A DNA stretch of 64,000 nt, from positions 3,286,001 through 3,350,000 of the forward strand of contig JAJTUP010000001.1 of NCBI GenBank assembly GCA_021399435.1. The letters are read 5' to 3'. Within the stretch, counting starts at the first letter, position 1. Each line of letters begins with the position of its first letter. Under the pieces are notes generated by a model that saw only the letters and a program-made list of their open reading frames with translations, made no database searches and was not told where the DNA came from. Below, one piece after another: positions 49,329 through 62,592 of this stretch. Position numbers and translations under genes: made by a program. This stretch comes from Diaporthe sp. PMI_573 (taxonomy: Eukaryota; Ascomycota; Sordariomycetes; Diaporthales; Diaporthaceae).

Positions 49329-51280
49329 ATGGCTTCCCTTGTGAAATCCCTCCTGGCTGGCTCGCTGTTCGTCTTTGCCTCCGTCCATGCTGGCGTAGCC
49401 TCGCACAGGGGCAGCCCCAGGGACTCTTCTTCGCTGCACGCCAGGTCTGGTCCCGTCGTCACTGTCAAGAATGGATCGTACGAGGGTCTTTACAGCTCCC
49501 AATATGACCAGGATTTCTTCCTGGGCATGCGTTATTCCCAGGTACGGGCGACTTCAGTGACCCGCAGCTACGACTGCTGTTGTTCCTTGTTTCCATTTTC
49601 GCTGACAGGCCCTGTTCGGACGTCCACAGCCAGCAGAGCGCTTCTCCCTCGCACAGCCCCTGGACTCCACGTGGAATGGGACCGAACCTGCAACGTCCTA
49701 CCCGCCGTCCTGCGTGGGATATGGAGGTGATAACATCGGCTACTCAATGTCCGAAGATTGCTTGTTCTTGAACGTCATACGGCCAGCCGGCATCGATGAG
49801 ACGGCGGAGCTGCCGGTTGCGGTTTGGATACACGGTGGTGGTCTGTACATGTCAGTAGCTTTTCTCAGAGCTTGGTTCTCCTCATCCTTGTGATGCGTTC
49901 TCGGCATATTCCGGGAAACACCACAGCAAGCTTGTCCTGGGCCATCTCTGCAGCGCCGCCCTCCTGGGATCTTTACCCGCGCTCGCGAAGCCCACCGAGC
50001 ATGCGAGAAAGATGCTGACAACATATTCAGGGGCGGGAGCCAAGATAGGCGGTACAACCTGTCCTTCATCGTCCAGAACTCGGTCGACCTGGGCACCCCT
50101 ATGATTGGCGTGAGCATCAACTACCGTGTCTCGGCGTTCGGGTTCCTGGCGGGCAGCGAGGTCCTTGAGGCCGGCATCGCCAACAACGGCTTCCGCGACC
50201 AGCGCCTCGCGCTGCGGTGGATCAACGAAAACGTAAAAAGTTTCGGCGGCGACCCGACAAAAGTGACCATCTGGGGCGAGAGCTCGGGTGCTGAGTCGGT
50301 GAGCGCGCAGGTTCTGGCTTACAATGGTGAGGATTTTCTTTGTGTGGATACTTCTCTTCCGGGCATGAGTGCCATGTTCTCAATTTTTGCTAATCAACCG
50401 TACTGTGGCAGGTCGGGACGACGGGCTCTTCAGGGCTGCTATCGGGCAGTCTGGCTTCGGCGGTGTCCTGTCCAGATTCCCGGGCGGAGCGAACAACACC
50501 GAGGCAATGGACACGCTCTACAGCCTGTTGGTGTCGAACACCTCTTGCGCGTCGACGACGAATACTTCAGCCTCCCTCGAATGTCTGCGGTCACTGCCCT
50601 TTGACGAGATCAACACCGCGCTGAACGGCACCGAGGCTGCGCCGTGGCCTCCGATGCTCGATGGAGATTTCAGTAGGTGGAATCCCTTAAGAATATGCAT
50701 GTCTGTGAATCAGTGTCCAGCGAGCTAACCAGGCCACAGTCGCGGACTTCCCAGTGAATCAGCTTAGCGATGGTCGATTCCCCAAGATTCCAATTCTCAT
50801 AGGCACCAACACCGACGAAGGGTCCGCCTTTGGCCAAGGCAAGGGCCCCAACGGCACTGGCGTCAACACTGACGACGAGATGCGGGCGGCTGTAGAGGCG
50901 ATATTGGGCCCCGACGCCCCCACCCAGACGGGAAAGTCCCTGGACCAGCTGGTGGATGAGGCATTGGCACTGTACCCGGACATCCAGGCGGTCGGCGTGC
51001 CGTCGCTCGAGAAGTTCCCCGTGATCGAGCCGGGTGACTCGATTGCCACGGCATTAGGCCTTCAATTCCGGAGGACGGGCGCGTTCTTTGGCGACTTGTG
51101 AGTCTCGGTCCCTTTTCCCAGGTCACTTAAATTGGCCGTGCTAGGGTACTGATTCTATGTGACAGTATGTTTCAATACCTCCGACGCCGGGCGAACATCG
51201 CCTGGTCTGAGGCGGGCGTGCCCTCTTACAGCTACGAGTTCAACGTCGTCAGCACTGGCGTGCCGAGTAAGCAACACACC

Positions 51281-51312
<32 letters not shown>

Positions 51313-51705
51313 GGCAAACAGCTTGAAATCACCTGCTAACAACGACCGAAAGATTACATCGGAGCAACCCACTTCGCAGAGGTAATGTTCGTCTTCGACA
51401 ACGTCGACGCGCTCGGGTACGACGCCACGACGGTCCCCATCGCGGACGAGCCCGCCGTCTACGCGGCGCTCGCCAAGGGGATCTCGAACGCGTGGGTCAA
51501 TTTCGTCACGGGCCTCGACCCCAACGGCCCCGGGCTCGAGATCGACGGCGTCGCCACGTGGCCCGTCTACAACGCCACCGAGGGCGGCGGCGCCGGCAAG
51601 AACGTCTTCCTCGACACCAACGGGAGCTCCGTGATCTGGGACTCTTATCGCGCCGAGGGTATCAACTGGATGATTGAGAACTCGCTGGCGGTGTTTGGGA
51701 ACTGA
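49329..51705 (+). CDS. Secreted type-B carboxylesterase/lipase
   Basis: Seven exons: 49329-49541, 49609-49850, 50031-50326, 50412-50672, 50740-51097, 51166-51266 and 51353-51705, giving 607 residues. The N-terminus [24 protein letters not shown] is a typical signal peptide. The alpha/beta-hydrolase signatures are in order: SEDCLFLNV, oxyanion-hole HGGG, catalytic Ser in GESSG (S236), acidic residue in GTNTDEG (E364) and His in GATHFAE (H497). Several NxS/T sites suggest glycosylation. Family role: hydrolysis of carboxylic esters outside the cell; the substrate cannot be deduced. All introns are GT-AG. The sixth (51267-51352) carries a run of 10 C and 24 T close to its donor. The gene converges on os-4 with no functional link implied. 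Confidence 0.94.
51279..51312 (+). repeat. C10-T24 homopolymer tract inside an esterase intron
   Basis: Ten C are followed by about 24 T, starting 12 bases after the intron's GT donor. It occupies over a third of the 86-bp intron and is likely length-variable. Confidence 0.9.
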
Positions 51706-52758
51706 TGCGGGGTTTGGGGGAATGTTGTATTTATTTTCTGCTTAGGTGCTTCTGTACCTATGTATATTGTATATTGTATATAAGTAGGCTCAATGAGCAT
51801 GGATATTCTCATCAACGAGGCGGGCTTGTGTAGTGACATGTACCGTGGAACCAAGTGCTCAGCCACCCTGCGCATTGCCGAGAGTCGGTAGTGCAGTACT
51901 GCATGAGTGAGCGAACGCATCCTGTACAGCACGTCTCTATATACGTCCCTTGTCATCACTGGCTGAGCAGTGAGCTTTGCTCGGGTGTCCGCTACCCGGC
52001 CATAGTATCTGTATGTTGTAGACCACCTAGCTTTAAGTCCGCATACACCTTTTCACTAAGCTTTGGGAATAAAGCCAAGTGCTTCTTGGAAATCAGCTTT
52101 GTGAGGCAGGGAAAGTATGTGCAGCTAGATATTATGATTTATTTATTTCCCAGGGGAGGACCCGATGGTAGTGTGCGTTCCCGCCATGCCATGTCTGTCG
52201 TCCCCGCCCAGCCCCGTCCCGCGCTTGCTTCTGTGTGTATGTCTGAATGCGGTCGCAGATTTACTCCCCATGAAAAGCCAAAACCTCTATGCCGCCCGTA
52301 TGTGACACACCCGCCCTATTGTTGCCTATGTGATGATGGCCATTCGTTTCGTCATGATGGCCGTCAGTGATGGTGAAGAAAAAAGTTGAAAATTGAAAAG
52401 ACCCCACGGAGGAATTGCATAGCCTCTCATGCCCCCCAAACCCACAAGAACTCATACAAGAAATCGAAGCTCCGAGAGTAAGAACGCAGAACGCGCTGAC
52501 ATGCAATAAATAAGTCAAGGCTGCGCTAAGGTGAGACTCCAAAAAAACTCGCTGCTCAATGCTGCCCTTATGGTAAGTCGATCGGAAACACGACGCTCAA
52601 ACGCGCCACATCTGCCTGGTGCGGCAGCTGTAGGAGTTTGCGGATCTTTGAAGAGTGTATTTACAGCCAATAACAAAATGAAGAGGAATGCTGGTGAGAA
52701 CTGATGGTACAATGAACTGATAGCGGGTAGAACCAAGCGGGATCTATATGCGTGGATA
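51706..52758. other. 1.05-kb region between convergent esterase and os-4
   Basis: It is AT-richer than the flanking genes and holds the two 3' flanks, with TATATTGTATATTGTATATAAG near 51761. No gene was recognised. Confidence 0.6.
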
Positions 52759-55700
52759 TCAGTAAAAGCCATCCGTGCCGACACTTGTCCTCCCGCTGGA
52801 GACGGACGTCGTGTTCGGCGTGGTCTGGGCCGAGGCGCTTGAATCGCTAGGTGTTGAGGGCTCAACAACCCGGTTACGGATGGTCATGATCCAGTCATGC
52901 TGCAACAGCTCCACGGCAGTAGCTCTCTTCTTGGAGTCGCGGTAGAAGCAGCGCCTGAGGAAGTCAATGCCTTCTAGGCTGAGCTGCTCCGGCATCGGGA
53001 GCTGTGGCGGGTTGCCCTGAGCGATGTTGTACATAATCGCCCACTCGTTGTCCAGGTTCGCCCATGGACGTCGTCCTGTGGCCATTTCGAGAATGACGCA
53101 ACCGAGAGACCATACATCGACTGCTCCGAAGTGTCCCGGGTTTTCACCTTTGATGACCTCTGGAGACATGTACATCGGAGTGCCAGTCATGGACTTATTG
53201 GGCTTCGTGGCTGACAAGTCCTGCATGAGTGTCCGTCCCTGACGAGCAATTACTTTCGCTGCGCCAAAGTCGACATATTTGATGATGCCGTTATGGTCGA
53301 GGAGCACGTCTGCAAGGTTGATTAGATTTGAATGGGCATGCGGAAGGGCGAAGGCATCGACTTACTCTCTGGTTTGATGTCACGATGTGCGATCTTGATC
53401 TCATGAAGGTAAGCGAGGCCTTCGAGAAGCTGAAGCGCATAAACCATGATAACTTGTTCGTCCTCGATCCGACCATGCTCGAGCAAGTTGGCAAGTGAGC
53501 CTCCAGAACAGAACTCCATGAAGATGTAGACCCTGTCTCTGTGGACCTCGATGCCGTAGTATGACACGACATTAGGGTGGTCGACAGACTCCAGCACACG
53601 CATCTCGTCTTTGATTTGCGTAGCAATGGTTGGTATCAACTTGGGATCCTGCAACCTGATTTCTTTGACAGCCATCAAGTGTCCGGTGTCCAGGTTCATC
53701 GCCGCATAGACGTTGCCGAACGTTCCTCCGCCGACAAAATGCCCTTGCTGCCACCTCATCGTGAAGTTGGTAGCAGTCGATGACAGGTACGCAAGAGACC
53801 GATCCACCTCGTTCGAGGCCTCAAGCACACGACCCAGAGCAGATCTCTCTGCCAAGATTTGTTTCCTCCCCTCATCAATCCTGGCGAGTTCTTGAAGACG
53901 GTGGTCGAGAACAAACTTCGAAGCAGTCTGATCATCGAGATTCTTGCCCTGGTCCAGCCTTCTGAATTGGCCCACGAGGGCTTCGAGCCGTTGTTTCTCC
54001 GCCTGGGCGGCAACACTCGACCTCGCACCCATGATGTCGAAGTGCGAGATGAGCAGAGACATGCAACCGGCGACCTTCTCCCGCAGTCTCGCGTATTCCT
54101 CGTCTCCCAGCGTCAAAATATGCCTCCCGCGGGTCATGCCCATGCCGAACTCGAGAGCTAGGACCGCCCAGCGGAAGGTTTTCCGGTCAGAAGACACACA
54201 GTCATCGCAGATGAAGCTAACCCAGTCCAACGCAAGTTTGGTCAGTTTGATATTGTTCATCTGTCGGCGGTTGCTGTCCATGAAAAGTAGAGACCGCTGA
54301 CCGAATTCTGTCGCGAAGATGAAACAGGTTTGGATGAGATCCTGCACCTCCATCCCCTTTGTCTGTGAGCGGATAGTCTCGACACTGTCCATGAAGGTGT
54401 TGGAGAGCTTGTATGCCACCTTTTTGATATCTCCCAGTTTTTGGTTGACCCTCTTCAGGTTCGAGCGTTGCTCGACAACAAGATCCAGATGCATGTCAAT
54501 GGACTCCAAGAATGCTTTCCTTGCGTTCGTGAGTCGGTTCTGAGACCCTCCGGCGATCAGCCGCAGATGCCCTACCTTCAGGTCCAAAGGCTCTTCCCGT
54601 ACTGTCATGGATACCTTTGGCCCGTACCAGTGGGGTGCGTTCTCGGCCCGGATCATTAGGATGTATGGATCCGTTGGGTCTTCAGAAACATGCTCATACG
54701 ATGCTGTCCCAATGATTGACTGTATCTCCTCGTGACGGCCGTGTAAAGATGGCGAAGCGACCAAGATGACGCCCTCATGTTCGATGCTTGCGGTGTAAAT
54801 TTGGAAGTGCCCAGACTCTATGAGTCTTGCGAAGAGACTGTGAAGCCGATCCGGTCCAAACGCAATACTGAAGTCCGCAGCGTTTTCATAGTTGCCGCTC
54901 AACATTCTGGAGAAACGCTGCAGCATTCTTTGGCGCACTCGAACCGAGTCCAGGATCTGTTTGTACCTCTTGCTCATCTCGGCCGGGCTTTCCTTGGGCT
55001 TCCGTTGCAACTCTCTTTCGAAGGTGTCGCTCAGGCGTCTGATTGCTTTGAAAGTCAGATTGCTGAACTGCTCAGCAACCTCCACGTCACCGTGGTCCAG
55101 GTGACTGCCGATTTCGTTGATGAATTCCCACTCCTGAAACAGGAGCTCAGCCTCCTTGAAGGTGTTCTTGTTGCCGCTGAGTTTCCAGTTTAGCATCTTA
55201 AAGTAATATTTCAGGGCATCTAAAACAGCCTGGTCAAAAGCCTCGTCAATGCAAGGAGGGAGCTCCCAGCCGGGCTCAGGCTGTGATATGCCCAGGTACT
55301 CAAGCTTGATGCCAATGGCCAGATTCAAGAGGACCTGAAACTGAGATATCATCTGGTCTTGCAGCATTGGGTTTTGCTGTGCAGTTTCCTTCATCTTCTT
55401 CGCGTAGGCCAGGCGGACCTTGATGATTTCCTCGATCAAGCGGGAGGGGAAACTGATCAAGGTGAGGAGATCTTCGATGTAAGGCGGCAAGTGCCGTTTC
55501 CTGAATGCCTCGGCGTTATGGATGAGGGTCTCCTTCGCCTTGAGGATTACGTTGGAGATGCCTCTCAGCATACTGTTCCGCTTGCTTTTCATCCCACCAA
55601 CGTCCTCCTCAATGTGGTCGTGTAGTGACTTGAGGCCGTCCTCCTTCATCAACTTATCAAGGAATGAGGACTCGTCACCAATCGCGTTGCCAATCGGAGA

Positions 55701-56921
55701 TCGCTCCCTGGTCCGCAGGAAGTCCAGCTCGTCATTGCCCACCCATCTTCTCAGGACAGTAAGCTCTGTGTTGATGAGTTCATTGACATTGTACCAAGAC
55801 GTGATGGCGTCGCAAGCTTCTGTGAAGAGGGCGGATCTTGCCGAGGTGTGTGCCGCCAGCAAGGCCTCCCGCGACGGATACAGGCCTTCCAGCCTCTCAA
55901 TCTTCTCGACCATATCGCGGACTTGATCCGCCGGGGGCTTGCCAGCCTCGCTTTCCCCGGCTATTTGAAAGTTGATGATTTCCTCAATGGCCCGATCCAT
56001 GGTGCCCCGAGCGTCTTCCACCATCCTGCGCTGGACGGGGAGATGCCGACCGCATATGCGTGCCCGGATGCCAAGCCATAACTCGGCCTTCTGCGCGATC
56101 TTGCCGACCTCCTGCTCAGACGAGCCGATGAGACGCTTCTTCTCCTGTCGCACTACATCGCCCGTGAGGACAGCCGCGAGCATTCCATGCCACTCCAGTC
56201 TCTCCCTATTGTCGGGATCTCTGATGTCTTCCTCTGTCGGTTCGAGATCCTCGTCATCGTCGCCCTCGAAGAGCCTCCTCGCATCGTCGTCCTGCTCGGT
56301 GCTATATGGCGCTTCTGAGCCAGGGGTCTCGCCTTCGGAATCGCTGTCCGGGTCGCCCTGAGTGCCAAAGCTTATGGGGTCGAACTCGGACGGGAACTGG
56401 TAGTCTTGCTTCCGGGCATTGTTCAGTCGCTGAACATATGCCCTTTCCTGGCGTGCGAAGGTCGAGTTGGAGGGCAAGTTTCGAGACCTGGAGGCAGAGC
56501 GAGGATCAGGGTAGCCCCCCACGGGAGTGGGTTGTGGTCGCCGTACGGGTCTGTAGGTATTGGATGGCTGCCTTGCCGGGCCAGTAGGTCGTTGGGGTCT
56601 CGTGGATGTCCCGTTGGAGTGAATTGGTCCTCCATCTGTAGCTGAGCGATGGCGACCAGCCGTGCCATTAGCCAATGAATCGGAAGCGACGGACGACATG
56701 GAGCCTGCAAGACCGGCCTGGTCGACGTAGTGGTGGAGTGTACCTAGTTCATCCTGAAGTTCGTAATCGACGAAGCCATTTGGCTCCGGCCGTGATTCGC
56801 CCGATGAGCCCGAGTCGCCGGAGTCGTTGGTGACGGCAATTGGACGGTAGCCCTTGGTGTTGTTCGGGTCGACGTCGCCGTCGGAGAAGCGAACGGCCCT
56901 GGGCGAAGTCTCTGCCGACAT
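52759..56921 (-). CDS. os-4: HOG-pathway MAPKKK (Os-4 / Ssk2 / Wis4 family)
   Basis: Two exons, 56921-53366 and 53309-52759, give 1368 residues. The start is MSAETSPRAVRF in an ACAATG context; an upstream in-frame ATG at 57002 is less likely. The N-terminal 1000 residues are the long regulatory region of Ssk2-type kinases: acidic low complexity at about 210-260, then helical conserved blocks. The kinase domain is at the C-terminus: glycine loop GGGTFGNVY, AVKE lysine, MEFCSGGSLA, HRDIKPEN (split by the intron at about 1185), DFG (1199-1201), activation loop TGTPMYMSPEV and VDVWSLGCVILEM. Family role: phosphorylates the MAPKK of the high-osmolarity pathway after the phosphorelay, controlling osmoadaptation and sensitivity to phenylpyrrole/dicarboximide fungicides. 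No truncation or missing catalytic residue was seen. Confidence 0.96.
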
Positions 56922-57380
56922 TGTTATGGCAATAGACTGGCAGGGCGTGATGGGACGGGGCCAAGATCGTTGGTGGGATGCCCGCCCAGAGATAAAAGAC
57001 ACAGGTGAGGCCGGGACAGGACCTTTCCTTGTGGCAGTGCCTCAGAGCTGGAACAGGTGGTCCAGGGTGCAGACACAGCCGATGGCGACAATGCTCAACG
57101 GGACCCAGATGTGTCCATGAGGACGAGATGGGATCGTATTCGAGTTGGCACGGGCGCAATCTCGGGTGATAAACCTCAGTCGATATAGGTGGTACGGCTT
57201 TTGGGCGTTCTAGACCGTGGGAGGGAATCCGTACCGCGCACGTAGCATGGATTGACTGATGTCCAATCCCTGGCTGAGGCTTGCAAGCCGATGTTGCAAG
57301 GCTGCGGCGGACAGAGTGTGGCGAGAGCTGGAGGGGACTGAGTCGAGCAAGGCGGCCTGGAGAGTGGCGAGTTGGTAGTG

Positions 57381-57390
57381 TACCTAGGTA
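57381..57390. promoter_or_regulatory. TACCTAGGTA palindrome upstream of os-4
   Basis: This is a perfect ten-base palindrome 460 bp before the os-4 ATG, identical to the core of the cluster at 12254-12373. Its function is unknown. Confidence 0.4.
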
Positions 57391-58521
57391 TTGATCTGCA
57401 GGCCTGGCGGGACGGGGCGGGTTGATGTGGGTGTGGCTTGTGCTCCCAAGGTCGTGCCGTATCTACTGTACCGTGTACTCGTAACAGCACCGGAGAGGAT
57501 GTGAACCGTCCTTTTCTGAGTTGCTGGCTGACGGTCACGAGGCCAACGAAGGACCGCGCGGTGCGGTAAGAGCAGGCACCAAGGGAAAGACGTAGAAATT
57601 GAGAAGACAGTTTGAGGGAGAAAAAGGAAGGAGAGGCGTCCACACGATACCAAGCGCAGGTGATGGAGCCAAGTTGCACAATTTGATGCAAAGCATGCAG
57701 ACGCAGGGCAACGCAGGCCAAACCAGGCGGGAAGAAGCATTCAACTACAGGCGGCCGATGCTTGGATCTGATGTTAGGACTGCGATCGACTCCCGCAGTG
57801 CAAGCATACTAACCTAACAGCAGTGACCCCTGCCCTTGAAGACCTTGAAGGCCCTGAGGACCACGCGAGGATGGGATATTTTTCCTTTGCATGCCCTCGC
57901 CTGCTCCGGACCCATCTTATTACTGTGGTACTACTTTGGTTTGAGGTTACCGTGTAGCTAGATCTAGTGTAGAACTGCGGGCTGCTATGGACGTCCAGCC
58001 CGTCCAGACCGCCCATATCATGCCATTCTGAGCACGCGGCGGCGCCTCAAAAGCCTCACCAAGACACGATACAGACCACCTGCCAGCCTGCAGCATCGAT
58101 CGGCACACTCCCGTTCGAATCCTATCAAGTACACCCACCCAACGACAAGCCTAGTGTGTAAATTGTACGGAGACTTGTAGGCAGGCAGGCGAGTGACCAC
58201 ATGAAGGTCTCAGTAAATATCTCGATGGGCGGGGGAGACATGACGCCTCGCTGGTCGCAACCAAAGACAGGAGGCGGTGCATCGCGATACAGGTGATGTT
58301 GTCAAGGCTGCTGAGCTGAGTGTTCAGACAACACATAACTTTCGAAAGACATCGACTGACCCTGGTGCTTCGGCCTACTGCGCGGTACACATGTACCCCG
58401 TGCGGCAGATATGCGTGCGGGCGTGGTACCCATGTAACCCTCGGCAGCTAACCCAGCTTGTCTCCTTGTCTCGTCGCCCCCAGTCTTTCGTAGGCGGTCC
58501 AAGCTTCCCGCTCTGGCACAC

Positions 58522-58543
58522 CGCGTCAGACCAGCCGACGCGT
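58522..58543. promoter_or_regulatory. MCB-type boxes upstream of sld3
   Basis: A CGCG core (58522-58525) and a full ACGCGT (58538-58543) lie about 190-210 bp before the sld3 ATG, resembling the paired cores before dpb4. MBF-type G1/S control is inferred and not shown. Confidence 0.45.
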
Positions 58544-58732
58544 CCCCTGCTCAAGCCCGCCTGTGGGCAATGAAGTGCCCAGTTGCATGTGCCATGAGTG
58601 AGTGAGTGAGTAGTCGAGCGATGAGCATGCAGTCAGTTGCTTGTCATCAAGCGTCGGCCATCTGCTACTCTTCAATCTTCCCCTCCTCGTTCTCGAAATC
58701 AATTCCATGGCCAGCCTCCCGCTGTCGCCAAA

Positions 58733-61700
58733 ATGTCCACAAGAGGTTCGGACGCGTCGCGTCCCCCTTCCAGATCCGAGTCTGCAGCCCTCTCGTCGTC
58801 TGCAGCCGGCTCACGCATCACGTCCCAAGATGACGCCCTGCCCCTCAACTCACAAAGGAGGAAGCGCGCCTCTCCCGCCTCTGCCCTGGAGGAGCTTCTC
58901 AAACCATCTATTACAATCAAGGTCGGTACCTCTCGCTCCGCCTGTCTCGCACTTTAAGCAATTCAGTCCATTGCTGACCTTCCACCAGCCCCAATTCTGC
59001 CTCGGCTCGAATTCCATGAGACCTCCTGTGTTGAAACCACTCATGCTGCTGCCCCGCGAACATCTCTCGCTGTCCATTTTGGACTTATCCGCCCCCAATG
59101 GAGAGTTCCCAAGTGGCCCCGGCCGTTTCTTCGAGTCGCACATCCGGGTTTTGGATCTTGAGGGTCGGTTGCGCCAGGCACCAAGCGTACTCATCGCACG
59201 CTCAGACGCTACTCGCAATGTCTATGCCATCGAACGCCACCAGACCGGCCTCTATGTCGTTTGTAAGCTCGGCGCCTGGGTCGCCATCGAGAAACTTAGC
59301 CACCTTGCCGAAGCTTGTTATGATCAACGCTGCCGCCCAGCCCAGGCGGGACACGGCAACCTGGTCGAAGCTCCTTCAACCACGCCCCAGCTGCACCATG
59401 AGAGCAAGAAGAAGAGGCTTGCGATAGAACAAATCCAATCCATGGTGCGAAAACGCCCAAGGATCATCTCAACAACGCCGTGCGAACCACAGCAAGACCA
59501 GAGCCAGCCGCAGTTCCAGGAAGTGACACCTGCTGTTACGCATTCTCTGGAGGACCCTTTCCAAGCACCACCTCCTGCAGGTGGTGTGAGCGATCCACCA
59601 CCACCTGAAAGCTCCGAAGTTGCCGTAGCAGATTCAAATGCCGACATGCAAACTTCCGCCGATGACATATTTCAGAACATCAGATCCCAGTATCTCGAGG
59701 CCCTGTATCACTCAAAGGTATGGGAATCCGAGCCCCCTTGCATTTCGTCCGTTACTTACTGCGTTGTAGGGATCGTTGGCGTATTTTGCAAAAGGGCCAC
59801 TATCTCGAGCACGCGCAGCCTTCCACCTGGACTGTGACGCAAATCTTGAGATGAATGACCTCGTCGACTTTTTGAAGAGCCTCACCACGTCGACAATGCA
59901 GATCGACAAGAAGTTCCGGGAGACCCTGCCAGAGCTTGCTAAGGGCATAAAATTACGGGCCGAGAGTTGTGCCGAGGACGAACCAAAGAAGAAACGTAGA
60001 AAGCCTAAGAAGATGAAAATAGGTAAAGACGGATTATACCCCGGCGAGGTCGATCACGTGAAGAAGTGGTGGAGAACACATCAATTCCTGGTCCGTGATG
60101 GCGACGAGGCCACGATCAACCCACAGGAGGTCAAATATCACATAACCTGCCTTAGAACTCGAGAAACGCAGCTGCAAATGATTCTCATCCTGGAAATACT
60201 TGCGTTGGAAGCTCTGCATCCGGCCCAGGACGCAAGAGACAGCCAATTGCCGGGGCTGCCAGTCGGAGATACGCCCAAGAAGACAGCCGAGCCTACCCCA
60301 AAGAAACGGCACAAACACAACTTTTCGACGTTGGTCGATATTCACGCAGATCGACTGTGCATCTGGCAGTCCACTACGCTAGACGAGATGCAAATGATAG
60401 CTGCCGAGTCACAAGTTAAGGACGGATCAGAAACACAGAAGTCAGCGAGGGCGAATTTAGACCCACTGAAGGACTTCTGCATAGATATTTTGCTGCCTTT
60501 GTAAGCCCAAACTATTGTATTTCCTCTCTCGCCTTGCTGATGGATAGCTGACCATTGCAGCTTCGCTGGCCGACTTCCTGAGTTGTGCGAGTCCTTGAAC
60601 CACAAACTGGGAGGCCCCGTCGTCGTGTCTCCGCCGAAGCCAAAGAAGCGTCCAGCTACAACTGCTGCAAAGGCGCCAGCCATCCCCGGATCCATCGCCA
60701 AGAGACCGGTCCCAACCAGTGCCCCTAAGTCACTGGACAGGGTTTTCTCGCATGACCAATTGAGGCGAAAGGCATCTCGTAGGCCAACTGACGTCTTGGC
60801 AAGAATGAGATCTGCGACGCCTGCCACCATCCCAGGGCTGAAGCGTGAAGCGAGCGAGCCTGCTCCCTTGAGCACGATACCAAGTGGAGAGAGACCTTTG
60901 AAAGAGAGATCTCGGAATGTCTTGTCCAGGAGCGTTTCAAATCTCACTGCCGAGGACTCGAAGGCTCAAAAGAAAGCCAAGATGGAGGCAGACCTGAAGG
61001 ATGCCATCTCGGCCCTGAAAAAGCCCAACAGACAACTTGCGGGCAAAGCTATTGTTGAGGAAGCCGAGAAGCGAATAGGATCATCGAGCTCTCCTCGTCC
61101 ACGAAGTAAGTACTCCTGTGGCCTAGGCCGTCTGCAAACCACGGAGATACTGACATTGAAACAGAACCGAAGAACCCCACTCGTTTCAACGCTGGAAATA
61201 GGCCACAGACCCAAGTTCAGGTCAAGGCTACCCCGGCCAACTATCGCTTCAAAGACGCTGTGTCGACAGCAGATCAGCGAAGTTATGGGAGTTTCAACAT
61301 TCCTCCGCCAAGGAGTCAACTGGAAGCGATTCCGTCGAGCTCCATCATCCCGTCTACAGCACCTAGAAATGGCCTGAGAGATGGCCTCGAAGCATTCCAT
61401 ATTGCTAGCACGCCTGTTGCGAGTAAGCTGCAGGCAGATGCCGTAGAAGACTTGGCAGCGCCTTCAAGACCGAGCATGAACGATCCCTTCGCGCAACCTT
61501 CATCCCCCCTGATGTCCAGAAGGGCCGCGCCAAACACCAAAACATACCTTGAAGTACCGAGTATTGACGCCGCTCCATCGTCCCCTACTTTACCACGTCT
61601 TTTCGCAACACCTGTTAAGCAGAGACCCCCAATCAACACGGCCTTTAACGATATTCTTACTTCTACACCTCCTGCACCCCGACAGACAGCTACTTTGTTT

Positions 61701-61835
61701 GCCACTCCCGCTAAGAAAGCCCCCACATCTGCTCCTCCCGTGGCAGGAGGACCCAACGAACCCAGCAACAAACCGACACTGACTATCTATCAGCAGCTGG
61801 GCTGGGACGACTATGACGCCGATGACCTCGCATGA
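58733..61835 (+). CDS. sld3: DNA replication regulator Sld3
   Basis: Five exons: 58733-58921, 58989-59717, 59770-60500, 60561-61105 and 61165-61835, giving 954 residues. The start MSTRGSDASRPP is in a CCAAAATG context. The conserved Sld3 domain spans roughly residues 64-520 across exons 2-4. Recognisable blocks are LPREHLSLSILDL, RSQYLEALYHSKGSLAYFAKGPLSRARAAF, LYPGEVDHVKKWW (about 395-408), LRTRETQLQMILILEILALEAL and LDPLKDFCIDILLPFFAGRLPEL. The C-terminal 400 residues are basic and Ser/Pro-rich with many SP/TP sites, and end YQQLGWDDYDADDLA. Family role: Cdc45-loading factor at origins that becomes a CDK target bridging to Dpb11; the SP/TP-rich tail fits. The call rests on remembered family motifs, not a search. 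Confidence 0.83.
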
Positions 61836-62592
61836 TAGACAAAAAGAGAAACACCGCGCACGCATTTTCCGGCGTTTGGGCTGCGCTTGAAAACGAAGTA
61901 CTTTCGAGAAAATGATCAGAGTCCAAAGCATCGGAAGATCTTGAACCAGGCTCTTTGTCGCCGACTTTCCCCAGAGTCACTTTTGACCGCAGCATTTGGA
62001 CCGCATTGCTTTTTGGACCACACGTGGGCCGGGACGGCGCATTGACGGTGGCGTCTTGCTATTGATTTCCAGCCGGGCTCAAAGCGACGGGCATGATTCA
62101 TTCCTGTACTACAGCATAGCATTATAAGGAGCTTGGACTGATTTGTGGGGGAACGGTAAAGAAGGTTGTCTTCCGTAAGGGATGAATTTTGGTCTAGCCA
62201 GCCATAGGAAGGATCCAACACCTATCTGGTGTCGACAGATCAAGGTTGCAAGTACAAATAGCAGTCCTATGATGGGAGATTTGAGACACTCCAGCATGTG
62301 TTAAAATGGGGAGTTGGTGGTCAAACTGCCCTGACCTTTGGCTTTGGCATATCGCAGCAGCATGGCATAGGGTAGAGCAGAGTACAGTACATTGCATCAA
62401 ATCGATACCACTGGCATCAATATCGCTATCGGGGTTTTGTCGGGAGGGAAAGGGGGTGTAATAAAAGTACAACACCATAATTTTAGACTTGTAGTTTGAA
62501 TTCACGTGAAGTCGAACATGCCCATGCCGTAATTCGATGTGCCTGAACTACCAGCCCTATGTAACGAGACATTGACGCTCTCTCCCCCTCCA
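61836..62592. other. 0.76-kb region between convergent sld3 and trs65
   Basis: It holds the two 3' flanks; an ATAAAA-rich spot near 62460 may belong to the sld3 end. No gene was recognised. Confidence 0.6.

Larger units (their letters stand above)
56922..58732. other. 1.8-kb divergent promoter region, os-4 / sld3
   Basis: Both neighbours are transcribed away from it. It contains the palindrome TACCTAGGTA at 57381-57390, a GAGT tetranucleotide run near 58595-58610 and MCB-type boxes near 58522-58543. The frames present are short and unrecognised. Confidence 0.6.

Noticed and set aside
48369..49507. Frames of 109-236 codons on both strands before the esterase
   Set aside because: They overlap the esterase promoter and first exon and contradict its signal peptide and splice pattern.
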